Positions 1-5,969 of a stretch of 11,554 nt of DNA are shown piece after piece. Both the position numbers and the translations under genes were made by a program. Numbering within the stretch: position 1 is the first letter of the stretch; each line of letters starts with the position of its first letter. The stretch comes from Dehalococcoidia bacterium (lineage in GTDB: Bacteria; Chloroflexota; Dehalococcoidia; SZUA-161), in assembly GCA_030619685.1 (NCBI GenBank), contig JAUXAX010000065.1, positions 1 to 11,554 on the forward strand, given 5' to 3'. The notes under the pieces were generated by a model, which saw nothing but the letters and a program-made list of their open reading frames with translations, made no database searches and was not told the origin of the DNA.

Positions 1-798
1 AATCCGCCTCTTGTGTTGTGCCACAAGTCCCATTGGATGCCAACGGAGAAGATGGCGCGCGTCCTGGACAATTGATGCACAACAGAAGGCCATGCTATCA
101 CAAGCACAATGAGGTAGATAAGAAGTACCTTCGCGGGGCTATCCAACGGTTTGGGCAAGTCTAAATTAAATGCAAGCCACAGAAAGATGGCCGGGATGAA
201 TACTCCATTGTCCCACCTGGCAAGTATGGCTAAGAGCCAGGGCGATGGCAGCAGCGAGAAGATGCAGCCGCCTATGCGTGCCAGAGTACTTGACGAAGAG
301 GTAGAAGGTAAGGGTGATCAGGAAGAGGGACAGCGTTTCGGTCAAAATGTAGAATGCCCACTGGATTTCGTAGAAATAAGCTGCTGCGATTAAGGCAGCC
401 AAATAGGCCCCTTTCTTTCCGATAGTCTCTAATGCCATAAGAAAAATCATGACCACGATGCACGAACTCAAGACGACCTGGGTCACGATGACCGGAGATT
501 GGGAACATGCGAAAACTCTATAGTGGGCCGCGAGGAAGAGCGGATATAAGATGGTATTGGCATATCCTCCACGAACCAGGTATTCAGGCAAACTAAGATC
601 CCCTAGAGCTAACGAGCTTCCGAACCCAATATAGTCATCTGAGTCAGCACCAAATGGGATCTTGGCGTCGAAATAGAAAAGAAAGACCAGATATCGGATC
701 AAGAGAGCGATTAAGAACAGAGCTACAACGAAATAGACTTGCCTCTTCTGTGCAGCCACTTGCCGCACACGTCCCCAGAACCGCTTTGCAATTTCCAA
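1..798 (-). pseudogene. GT39-like membrane glycosyltransferase, frameshifted and cut by the window edge
   Basis: Probable integral-membrane sugar transferase of the GT-C/GT39 (PMT/ArnT-like) type, which uses polyprenyl-phosphate sugar donors at the membrane. The first frame gives 189 sensible residues: a hydrophobic segment at about 21-42, then an acidic loop with GADSDDYIGF (50-59), where this fold usually keeps catalytic Asp residues, then several membrane helices and the family-like ILTETLSLFLITL (151-163). After LLAAAIALAL (180-189) this frame becomes non-hydrophobic and stops near 166. The next frame continues from about 233 with LAILARWDNGVFIPAIFLWL and stays open to the window edge as typical membrane sequence. 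One lost base near 229-236 explains both frames, so this is a frameshift or a sequencing error. The start is TTG at 798 with GGAGG (810-806) 7 nt upstream. The family assignment rests on general pattern, with no diagnostic motif. Confidence 0.65.
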
Positions 799-813
799 CT
801 TCCAACCTCCAAT
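792..813 (-). promoter_or_regulatory. Repeat-like tract supplying SD and TTG start of the GT39-like gene
   Basis: Read on the minus strand this is ATTGGAGGTTGGAAGTTGGAA, a near-tandem of TTGGARG units. It contains GGAGG (810-806), and the TTG 7 nt downstream (798) opens the GT39-like frame. No ATG is available upstream in this frame. A related tract, AACTTGGAAATTGGAGG on the minus strand (about 1347-1331), lies just after the upstream gene's stop, so the start signals may come from a dispersed repeat. That origin is inference. Confidence 0.4.
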
Positions 814-937
814 CTAGCCATCTATCACTTTTTGGTACCGATTGCGCTCAACTAGCGACCGGGAGCAGCTATACGGCCTGAATGAGAGCCTCAAAGGTGT
901 CATTGCGAGCCCTTCGATACCTCAGGATAAACTCCGC

Positions 938-984
938 GAAGCAATCTCCAGGGTACATATGCATTGAAGGCAGGAGATTGCTTC
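938..984. repeat. Inverted repeat GAAGCAATCTCC / GGAGATTGCTTC
   Basis: A perfect 12-bp inverted repeat: GAAGCAATCTCC (938-949) and GGAGATTGCTTC (973-984), with a 23-nt loop. It would fold as a stable hairpin in RNA or single-stranded DNA. It lies inside the 899-1276 element and is followed directly by the CTTCGGCAGGCTCAGG repeat. Confidence 0.7.
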
Positions 985-1009
985 CCTTCGGCAGGCTCAG
1001 GGCAGGCTC
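985..1009 (-). repeat. Dispersed CTTCGRC..GCTCAGG-type repeat, copy 1
   Basis: CCCTTCGGCAGGCTCAGGGC lies at 985-1004 and GCAGGCTC follows. Related words occur at 8528-8594 (GGCTTGTCCTGAGC ... TTGCCGAAGGG) and inside asnB at 7679-7704 (minus strand GGCTTGTGCTGAGC). Translated, this copy gives low-complexity peptides that should not be annotated as a gene. Confidence 0.6.
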
Positions 1010-1070
1010 TGCTGCGCTCCTACTAAGAAACAAGCTTGGCTCCTCGGCGTTTGCATGCAAGTTCAACGGA

Positions 1071-1200
1071 GCATCCTGAGTAGACCGAGGCGAAGCCGAG
1101 ATCGTATCGAAGGGTGCGGCCCATCACAGAGCACCGTGCTTGGTAAGACCCGCACCCTTCGATACGCGACTGCGCTACGCTCCGTCGCTACTCAGGATGC
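1071..1200. repeat. 130-bp stem-loop repeat with two perfect stems
   Basis: The outer stem pairs GCATCCTGAGTAG (1071-1083) with CTACTCAGGATGC (1188-1200), 13 bp. The inner stem pairs CGTATCGAAGGGTGCGG (1103-1119) with CCGCACCCTTCGATACG (1150-1166), 17 bp. Between the stems the two arms are unequal and do not pair fully. The loop itself contains a small AGCAC/GTGCT hairpin. This looks like one complete copy of a dispersed palindromic element. It could act as a transcription attenuator in this spacer, but it has no following T-tract. Confidence 0.75.
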
Positions 1201-1348
1201 TAGTTTCGATTCGGTGTCGGTGATGTTTCTTGCCCAATGAGTGGCGCGACAGCGCCATGGAACAGCTCGCAATGACAGGCAAGCTCCTCGGTTGTGCTTG
1301 TACTGAATACGACGACAAAGTGATAGCTAGACCTCCAATTTCCAAGTT

Positions 1349-1760
1349 TTACTTCGCTGTCTCATTTGCGCCTTCATCTTCCTGCTCCTCCAGGGCCAAC
1401 CCACTATCAGTCTTGCTTGCCAGGTTACGCAGTTTCCAGCTTAAGATGGCTAGCCTCTGAGCCAGTTCCTTATTCTCTGTGGATAGCTTTGAGATGACCG
1501 TCGAAAAGTGGAGCAAGATCAACAACACGAAGCCAAAACCGACCACAAAGAGGGCTGTAGGGGGATAGAAGATGCCCACCAGTCGAGCTAATACATCGAG
1601 CAAGCTCCTCCAGAAGGAAAAGTATGAGGAGAGCAATGGAAGTCAAAAGCCACAGTAAAGAACATTCCTCTTTGAGTCTCTTTCTCCTCACCAACTCCAA
1701 GACGATGAGCAACAGACTCACCGAACCCAGGATGGCAGTGATCTCGACTCTCTCAAACAA
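1349..1760 (-). pseudogene. DUF2304-like membrane protein split by a frameshift
   Basis: Small membrane protein that, by general knowledge, is often encoded beside DPM-like GT2 genes; its function is unknown. The first frame (1760 to about 1621) gives 47 residues, including two hydrophobic helices around LELVRRKRLKEECSLLWLL, the hallmark stretch of the family. The second frame (about 1618 to 1349) continues with SFWRSLLDVLARLVGIFYPP, another helix, and a charged C-terminal segment KLSTENKELAQRLAIL that looks coiled-coil. Dropping one base from the AAAA run at 1618-1621 joins them into about 136 residues, slightly longer than the usual roughly 110-120. The start is probably TTG at 1760, with GGGAG 8 nt upstream. 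It follows the DPM-like GT2 by 82 nt, which supports the assignment. A homopolymer sequencing error would restore an intact gene. Confidence 0.75.
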
Positions 1761-1783
1761 CTCCTATTCTCCCTATGCCGTTA

Positions 1784-1845
1784 TAAGGTGCAACGCACTT
1801 CGGCTGACTCTCAAAAGCCGTGATTTAAGAGTGCGTTGCACCTTA
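1784..1845. repeat. Strong hairpin between the GT2 and DUF2304-like genes
   Basis: TAAGGTGCAACGCAC (1784-1798) and GTGCGTTGCACCTTA (1831-1845) form a perfect 15-bp stem. Inside it CGGCT (1801-1805) and AGCCG (1816-1820) form a second short stem. The TAA stop of the DPM-like GT2 lies within the stem (1843-1845). There is no T-run after the stem on the minus strand, so a simple intrinsic terminator is unlikely. An attenuating or mRNA-stabilising element, or a palindromic mobile repeat, fits better. Confidence 0.75.
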
Positions 1846-2598
1846 ACTGAATACTGATCTTACTGGCGGTTCTCTTAGCAATCCGATAAAGATGGTCAAC
1901 AACACTTTGATCGTGTAATAAAAAGACCTAAACGGAGTGATGGAGGATTTCCGACCATGGCGGGGATTCATCGTTACCGGAATCTCTCTAATAACAAATC
2001 CCGCCCAGTGAAAAAGAACCAGAGATTCCGGTTCAGGGTAGTCATGGGGATATTCCCTGGCACAGAAGTCGATCACCTTGCCATTGACAGCCCGAAAGCC
2101 TGAGGTGGTGTCGGTGACGCCGCTCCGCTTACAAAAGACGCCGCTTCGCTTACGGCCGATGATAAAGGAGATGGTGTGGGCTAGGATGAAGATGCCCACC
2201 CGCCGGAGAAGGGGCGTGATGTAGCCCCGATCCTCGATGTAGCGAGAGCCGATCACCACATCTGCTTCGCCCTTCAATACCGGAGCAATGAGCGCAGGAA
2301 TTTCCGCCAGGTCGTGCTGTCCGTCCGCATCCACCTGAACGGCGATGTCGTAGCCCATCTCCCTGGCGAAGATGTACCCCGTCTGCATAGCCGCGCCGAT
2401 GCCAAGGTTATATGGCAGATTGATAACGAAAGCATCCATCCTTTCGGCGATGGCCGCAGTAGCATCGGTGGAGCCATCGTTGATGACCACGATATCAGCG
2501 AAGGGGGCATCCTGCTTGACGCGGGCGATGACCTCACCGAGGCTATCCTCTTCGTTGTAGGCAGGGATGATGGTTAGGATTTTGTGGTTCGTTCTCAT
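1843..2598 (-). CDS. DPM-like GT2 glycosyltransferase (polyprenyl-phosphate sugar synthase type)
   Basis: Family 2 GT-A glycosyltransferase, 251 residues from the chosen ATG, expected to transfer a sugar from a nucleotide donor to a polyprenyl phosphate on the cytoplasmic face. Visible motifs are IIPAYNEEDSLGEVI (10-24), VVINDGSTDA (37-46), the NLGIGAAMQTGY region (64-75), the metal-binding VQVDADGQHD (87-96), VVIGSRY (114-120), TDTTSGFRAVN (162-172) and a C-terminal KSSITPFRSFYY (217-228). No long C-terminal membrane domain follows. ATG at 2598 is preferred because AAGG lies 5 nt upstream and the motif starts at once; a GTG at 2616 is possible. Residues 148-161 read GRKRSGV-FCKRSGV, a 7-residue tandem duplication encoded by a 21-bp repeat just before the conserved TDTTSGF motif, which I do not expect in the family. 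The next gene is DUF2304-like, a common pairing. Confidence 0.88.
   Translation of the reverse strand: MRTNHKILTIIPAYNEEDSLGEVIARVKQDAPFADIVVINDGSTDATAAIAERMDAFVINLPYNLGIGAAMQTGYIFAREMGYDIAVQVDADGQHDLAEIPALIAPVLKGEADVVIGSRYIEDRGYITPLLRRVGIFILAHTISFIIGRKRSGVFCKRSGVTDTTSGFRAVNGKVIDFCAREYPHDYPEPESLVLFHWAGFVIREIPVTMNPRHGRKSSITPFRSFYYTIKVLLTIFIGLLREPPVRSVFS
2116..2157 (-). repeat. 21-bp in-frame tandem repeat inside the GT2 gene
   Basis: GACGCCGCTCCGCTTAC (2116-2132) and GACGCCGCTTCGCTTAC (2137-2153) are 16/17 identical and 21 bp apart, so they preserve frame and encode the KRSGV pair. A third copy, GATGCCGCTTCGCTTAC, lies outside genes at 7992-8008. Confidence 0.8.
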
Positions 2599-2626
2599 AA
2601 CCACCTTGTGCTGCACACCTAAGGCG

Positions 2627-3004
2627 CTATTCCTGCAACGTTTTCAAGTAAGCTTTGACTTGTGCTATGACCATCTCGATCTCCGCTTCTACATCCCCTC
2701 TCATCTCCGATTCCTCAAAGATCCACCCGCCTTCTCGCCTTCTTTGAAAGTGGTGGGGCTAGCTCTTCAGGCTCTTGATTTCCTCTATTCCTTCGTGTGG
2801 ATAATCATCCCAACCAAACACTCGTTTATCGCCAGGATAGGGGAGTTTCAGGTCGATCAGGGCATATGAATAGCCTTTGGACACTGGATCATGATTAATG
2901 TCCAGGAATGTTGTTTCGTCCACCTATCCCAATTACCGGAATCCTGTGTTTCCGTCTAGTATCAAGTCCTTGCATCTGCGTAGATCTTCCTCAATTGTTT
3001 GTAC
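2627..3004 (-). pseudogene. Decayed ORF resembling a TumE/DUF6516 toxin
   Basis: The 395-bp gap between the methyltransferase and the GT2 is not empty. One minus-strand frame reads VQTIEEDLRRCKDLILDGNT, then a TAA and a TAG close together, then VDETTFLDINHDP and GYSYALIDLKLPYPGDKRVF, then GWDDYPHEGIEEIKSLKS, an amber TAG, and PHHFQRRREGGWIFEE through VIAQVKAYLKTLQE, ending in TAG at 2629-2627. The order (Y)SYALI, VFGWDDYPH, then PHHF and an acidic helical tail resembles TumE-type proteins (DUF6516), whose core has a similar FRYDNAPHH ... PHHxH arrangement. The total of about 125 codons fits that family. Three in-frame stops make it non-functional. No antitoxin partner is visible. I assign it by motif pattern only; it could be a different decayed small protein. 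Confidence 0.4.
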
Positions 3005-3011
3005 CTTTCTC

Positions 3012-3737
3012 TTATCTCTTTACAGCTTTGAGTATGATGTCAGCACTGAGAAGAGGTAGCCACCATCTACGGTATTCAGCGAATACTCCAGAACCCGATC
3101 TCTGAACCACCTGAAACCCCTGCTCTTCGAGCAGTTTCGTAAGGGCTTCGAACGTGAAATAGTGCAAGTGTCCTGCATCCCAGGAGCCTCTACAGTGATG
3201 GGTTGAGGTTATTGGAAGTTTCCCAAACAGTAAACTCAGCCTATATGGCAACCAAGCTGTGTTGGGAACGTTTATGATCAGGATTCCCTCTTTTCTCAAC
3301 AATCGGTGGAACTCCGAAATCACGTGGTATGGGTCAAATAGGTGCTCAAGCACTGCCACACAAGTAATGGCATCAAAAGAAGCCTCTTTGAAAGGCGCCT
3401 GCAGGTCCAAGTTGGCCAGCATTAAGTATGTCTTGGCAAGACCCATATGATTTGTATTTATCTTGATCTGCGCTTTGCATACTGCACTTAATGCGATGTC
3501 GATGCCGTACACTTCCTCAAACTCTTCCAGGGCCCTCCACACTAACGAGCCATCTCCGCAGCCCACATCCAATAGTTTCTCTCCATAAGGAAGTAATTCA
3601 AAGACCGCCTCACCTCCCGACTTTTCAAAGCGCCGCAGCCTCAGAAAGAGGTAACCTAAAATGCCATGGGGCTTAATCTGATCCCAATCATCTCGATGCG
3701 TCTTTTCATAGAACTGCCTTTTGTACTGCTCCGGCAA
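3012..3737 (-). CDS. Class I SAM-dependent methyltransferase
   Basis: A 241-residue cytosolic methyltransferase that probably methylates a sugar or glycan intermediate of this locus; the substrate is unknown. The Rossmann-fold motifs are clear: motif I LLDVGCGDGS (55-64) for SAM, the acidic end of strand 2 in VYGID (76-80), the post-II/IV region FDAITCVAVLEHLFDP (121-136), and LLRKEGILIINVPN (146-159). A C-terminal AGHLHYFTFEALTKLLEEQG (188-207) is typical of methyltransferases in glycan clusters. The start is TTG at 3737 with AAGGGGG about 6 nt upstream. This start overlaps the end of the preceding GT4 frame by 82 nt. A later start would remove FYEKTHRDDWD, which looks like genuine N-terminal sequence. 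Confidence 0.9.
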   Translation of the reverse strand: MPEQYKRQFYEKTHRDDWDQIKPHGILGYLFLRLRRFEKSGGEAVFELLPYGEKLLDVGCGDGSLVWRALEEFEEVYGIDIALSAVCKAQIKINTNHMGLAKTYLMLANLDLQAPFKEASFDAITCVAVLEHLFDPYHVISEFHRLLRKEGILIINVPNTAWLPYRLSLLFGKLPITSTHHCRGSWDAGHLHYFTFEALTKLLEEQGFQVVQRSGSGVFAEYRRWWLPLLSADIILKAVKR

Positions 3738-4914
3738 TCCATGCCCCCTTTTGTCGTCTTGGACTTCCTGTGTACAGTTCTTACGCCAGAGGCCTGGTAG
3801 ATGTTAGTATATCTTTCGGTTATATTGTTCCAGTTGTAGTCCCTTTGTACGATATTCCGTATTGATTCTCCCATCTGTCTCCAAGCGTTGATATCAAAAA
3901 GCTCGTGCACTGCCGACGCTATCATCTCTGGCTCTTCGTTAATTAGGAATCCGGTTTCTCCATCTACAACGATCTCATTGGCAACACCCACCGGCGTGGA
4001 TATCACAGGCAAGCTAGCCGCAGCGGCCTCCAAAATGGTTTGCCCGAAGCTCTCGTATTTTGAGGTGTAGATGAAAATGTCACATTTGTTGTAATATTGC
4101 AACAGCTCTTGTCCATACACTGGACCCACAGACGTCACCTTGCCTTCCACGCCCCATTCTAATGCTGAACGCTTCAATTCGTCCAGATACTCGCCCTTCA
4201 ACAAGCCGCTGCTCCTCATCTCTCCACCCACGATAAAAAGCCCGACCCCTTTCACGTAGTTTAGAGCCCGCAATATGGGCTCTAGATTTCTGTTCCGTGA
4301 GATGCGGCCGACAAAGAGCAATCTTAACTCATCATGAGGTTCCCCATGCCTGGGCTGATATGACTCGATGTCAATCCCCACGGGTACAAGCCTTACTTTG
4401 GCTCTCGGGATGCCAAAGGCTGTGGCTTCTTATATTCTTGCCTTGATGAGACAACAACCGCGTCGGCCCTTCGAGCGCTGCTTTTTAGCGTCAGCAGATC
4501 ATAGGCAACATATGGTAGCGAGTACAGAGGATTCTTCAAAATGTAACGATATGACAACAGTGTGCCGTGGGTGTTAATGACAAAGGGCTTTCCTTTGGTC
4601 TTTGCCGCTAGAAACCCAAGATCAGACTGAAAGCTTCGGTAGCTGTGGCTATGGATAATGTCGAAGTCCTTAAGATGGGAAAGCATCCCCAAACTCACGC
4701 AGTAGCGCATGACCCTCAACTGGTTCTTGAATCACTTGACGTGGACGCTCTCGAACCTGTCCTCGCTCGGAAGAGAACCTTCGACGTCGAGATACGTGGT
4801 GAGAATGGGCGATCTGATACCCCTCTTTTCGAGCTCAGAGGAGATCCTGAAGGCCTGGTTCATCGGGCCTGTGACGGATGGATAGAAACACTCGATCGTT
4901 CTTAAGATGTTCAT
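3656..4914 (-). pseudogene. GT4 glycosyltransferase broken by a nonsense codon and a frameshift
   Basis: GT-B fold, retaining family 4 glycosyltransferase. The ATG at 4914 starts MNILRTIECFYPSVTGPMNQ, 14 nt after the WbbL-like gene and just after GGGGAGG. The frame runs to an in-frame TGA at 4734-4732 inside HVK-stop-FKNQLRVMRY; CGA to TGA is the simplest origin. It continues through FDIIHSHSYRSF and KPFVINTHGTLLSY to SSRQEYKK, where the frame is lost near 4424-4432. Adding one base there gives EYKEATAFGIPRAKVRLVPV, which joins GIDIESYQPRHGE. The C-terminal half keeps LLFVGRISRNRNLEPIL, YESFGQTILEAAAASLPVIS (the EX7E signature) and VVDGETGFLI. Without the lesions it would encode about 420 residues. 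The last roughly 27 residues run past the methyltransferase start. Unless both lesions are sequencing errors, no full protein is made. Confidence 0.85.
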
Positions 4915-4928
4915 GGCCTCCCCATTGA

Positions 4929-5969
4929 TTACTCGGTAAACACCAACTGCCACGGACTAAGCTGATATCTCTTGAACCATTCCGCTATCTCCGCCTCTGA
5001 TACCCGTTTCTTCGCCTGTATCTTACGCCTCTTTCTCAGCATCCGTGGGATCCCCCAGGCAGCCGCCAGGTAGGGTTTCACCAAGATTAACGCCCCTTCT
5101 ACTGCTGAGGCGCCCTTGAGAAATTGGCCAACACTCCCACGAGGGGCTAGAGCTGCATATAGTTGAAGACAATGCCTCCACAGGGCGTAAAGGGGAACCA
5201 GGAGCAGTATCCTCACTGGAAAGTTCTTCAGTGCCACCCAGAGGTGATTCCGCTCCACTGAAAAGGCCTTCAACGGGCTATAGCCGCCCGCGTAACCAGA
5301 ATAGTGATGGTAGACGACGGCTGACGGCGCTAGCACTGCTTTCCAGCCAGCGAGACGCCCTCGTAGTCCTAGATCAACATCCTCGCAATAAGCAAAGAAA
5401 TCCTCATCAAGGAGACCAACTTCATCTAGCATTTCCTTGCGGTACAGCGCTGCGCAACCGCTTGGCAGAAGAATCTCTTGCACCTCATCGTATTGGCCCA
5501 CATCTTTTTCGAGCCAGCCCCTCATCCTTGCCATACCGTCTGGATAGATAGCAAGACCAACAGACTCGATCAAAGAGGGATCCCGCAGGGACAGTATCTT
5601 TGGTGCACACATGCCTATCTCAGCGCTGGACTCCGCCACTTCTACGAGCGCCTTTAGCCAATTGCTGTCAACTCTGGTATCGTGGTTGATGATAGCAACG
5701 TACTTCCCTTCAGCAACCAGAATCCCTCGGTTGATCCCAGCGAAGCCCAGATTGGTTTCGTTCTTAATTATGCTTGCCCCAGGAAACCTGCTTTCAATAA
5801 AGCTGACGGAGTCATCAGTCGAGGCATTGTCCACGAGGATTATCTCGTAATCTGGGTAAGTCTGAGCCTGAAGTGAGGAGAGACAGGCTTCAAGGAAATG
5901 TCTGCCATTCCGATCAATGACTACAACCGAGGCATGGGGCCAGTCCAACGGCTTTAGTCCCCCTTTCAC
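4929..5969 (-). CDS. WbbL-like GT2 glycosyltransferase
   Basis: Inverting GT-A family 2 glycosyltransferase of 346 residues, resembling rhamnosyltransferase-type (WbbL/RfbF-like) enzymes that extend lipid-linked glycans from nucleotide sugars. Motifs are SVVVIDRNGRHFLEACLSSL (14-33), ILVDNASTDDSV (44-55), NLGFAGINRG (73-82), the DxD-region NHDTRVDSNWL (95-105), LPSGCAALYRKEML (168-181) and the acceptor-site ED-type motif FAYCEDVDLGLRG (192-204). A hydrophobic stretch at about 253-264 and a basic tail suggest membrane association. Two positions look unusual: family members commonly have a Trp in the first-strand xNWNG motif where this has DRNG, and NPDT where this has NHDT. The start is GTG at 5969, overlapping the asnB stop as GTGA, which suggests translational coupling. 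A TTG at residue 8, with GGGGG upstream, is an alternative. The sugar specificity cannot be read from the sequence. Confidence 0.9.
   Translation of the reverse strand: MKGGLKPLDWPHASVVVIDRNGRHFLEACLSSLQAQTYPDYEIILVDNASTDDSVSFIESRFPGASIIKNETNLGFAGINRGILVAEGKYVAIINHDTRVDSNWLKALVEVAESSAEIGMCAPKILSLRDPSLIESVGLAIYPDGMARMRGWLEKDVGQYDEVQEILLPSGCAALYRKEMLDEVGLLDEDFFAYCEDVDLGLRGRLAGWKAVLAPSAVVYHHYSGYAGGYSPLKAFSVERNHLWVALKNFPVRILLLVPLYALWRHCLQLYAALAPRGSVGQFLKGASAVEGALILVKPYLAAAWGIPRMLRKRRKIQAKKRVSEAEIAEWFKRYQLSPWQLVFTE

Larger units (their letters stand above)
899..1276. repeat. Outer inverted repeat GTCATTGCGAG / CTCGCAATGAC
   Basis: GTCATTGCGAG at 899-909 is the exact reverse complement of CTCGCAATGAC at 1266-1276, so an 11-bp inverted repeat encloses the whole repeat island. 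The same words with GCAATCTC nearby recall dispersed bacterial repeats of the type CATTGCGAG...GCAATCTC, which I recognise only by pattern. Just inside the left arm, CCTTCGATACCTCAGG (911-926) looks like a fragment of the second repeat type found at 1103-1166, suggesting repeat-into-repeat insertion. Confidence 0.7.
799..1348. other. 550-bp non-coding island of nested repeats
   Basis: The gap between the DUF2304-like gene and the GT39-like gene has no credible ORF. The short open frames here are translated repeats on both strands. It contains at least four inverted-repeat pairs, listed separately, plus a CTTCGGCAGGCTCAGG-type repeat at 985-1009. Direct copies of ACCTCCAAT lie at 805-813 and 1331-1339, close to each end, though that match is short enough to be chance. 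The island separates two genes that otherwise look like one transcription unit. Confidence 0.7.

Noticed and set aside
869..1079. Short open frames on both strands in the repeat island
   Set aside because: They are translations of palindromic repeats, open in both directions, with no SD and no protein-like composition.
2567..2869. 100-residue plus-strand open frame
   Set aside because: It spans the start of the GT2 and the opposite strand of the decayed TumE-like ORF, with no SD or recognisable motif.
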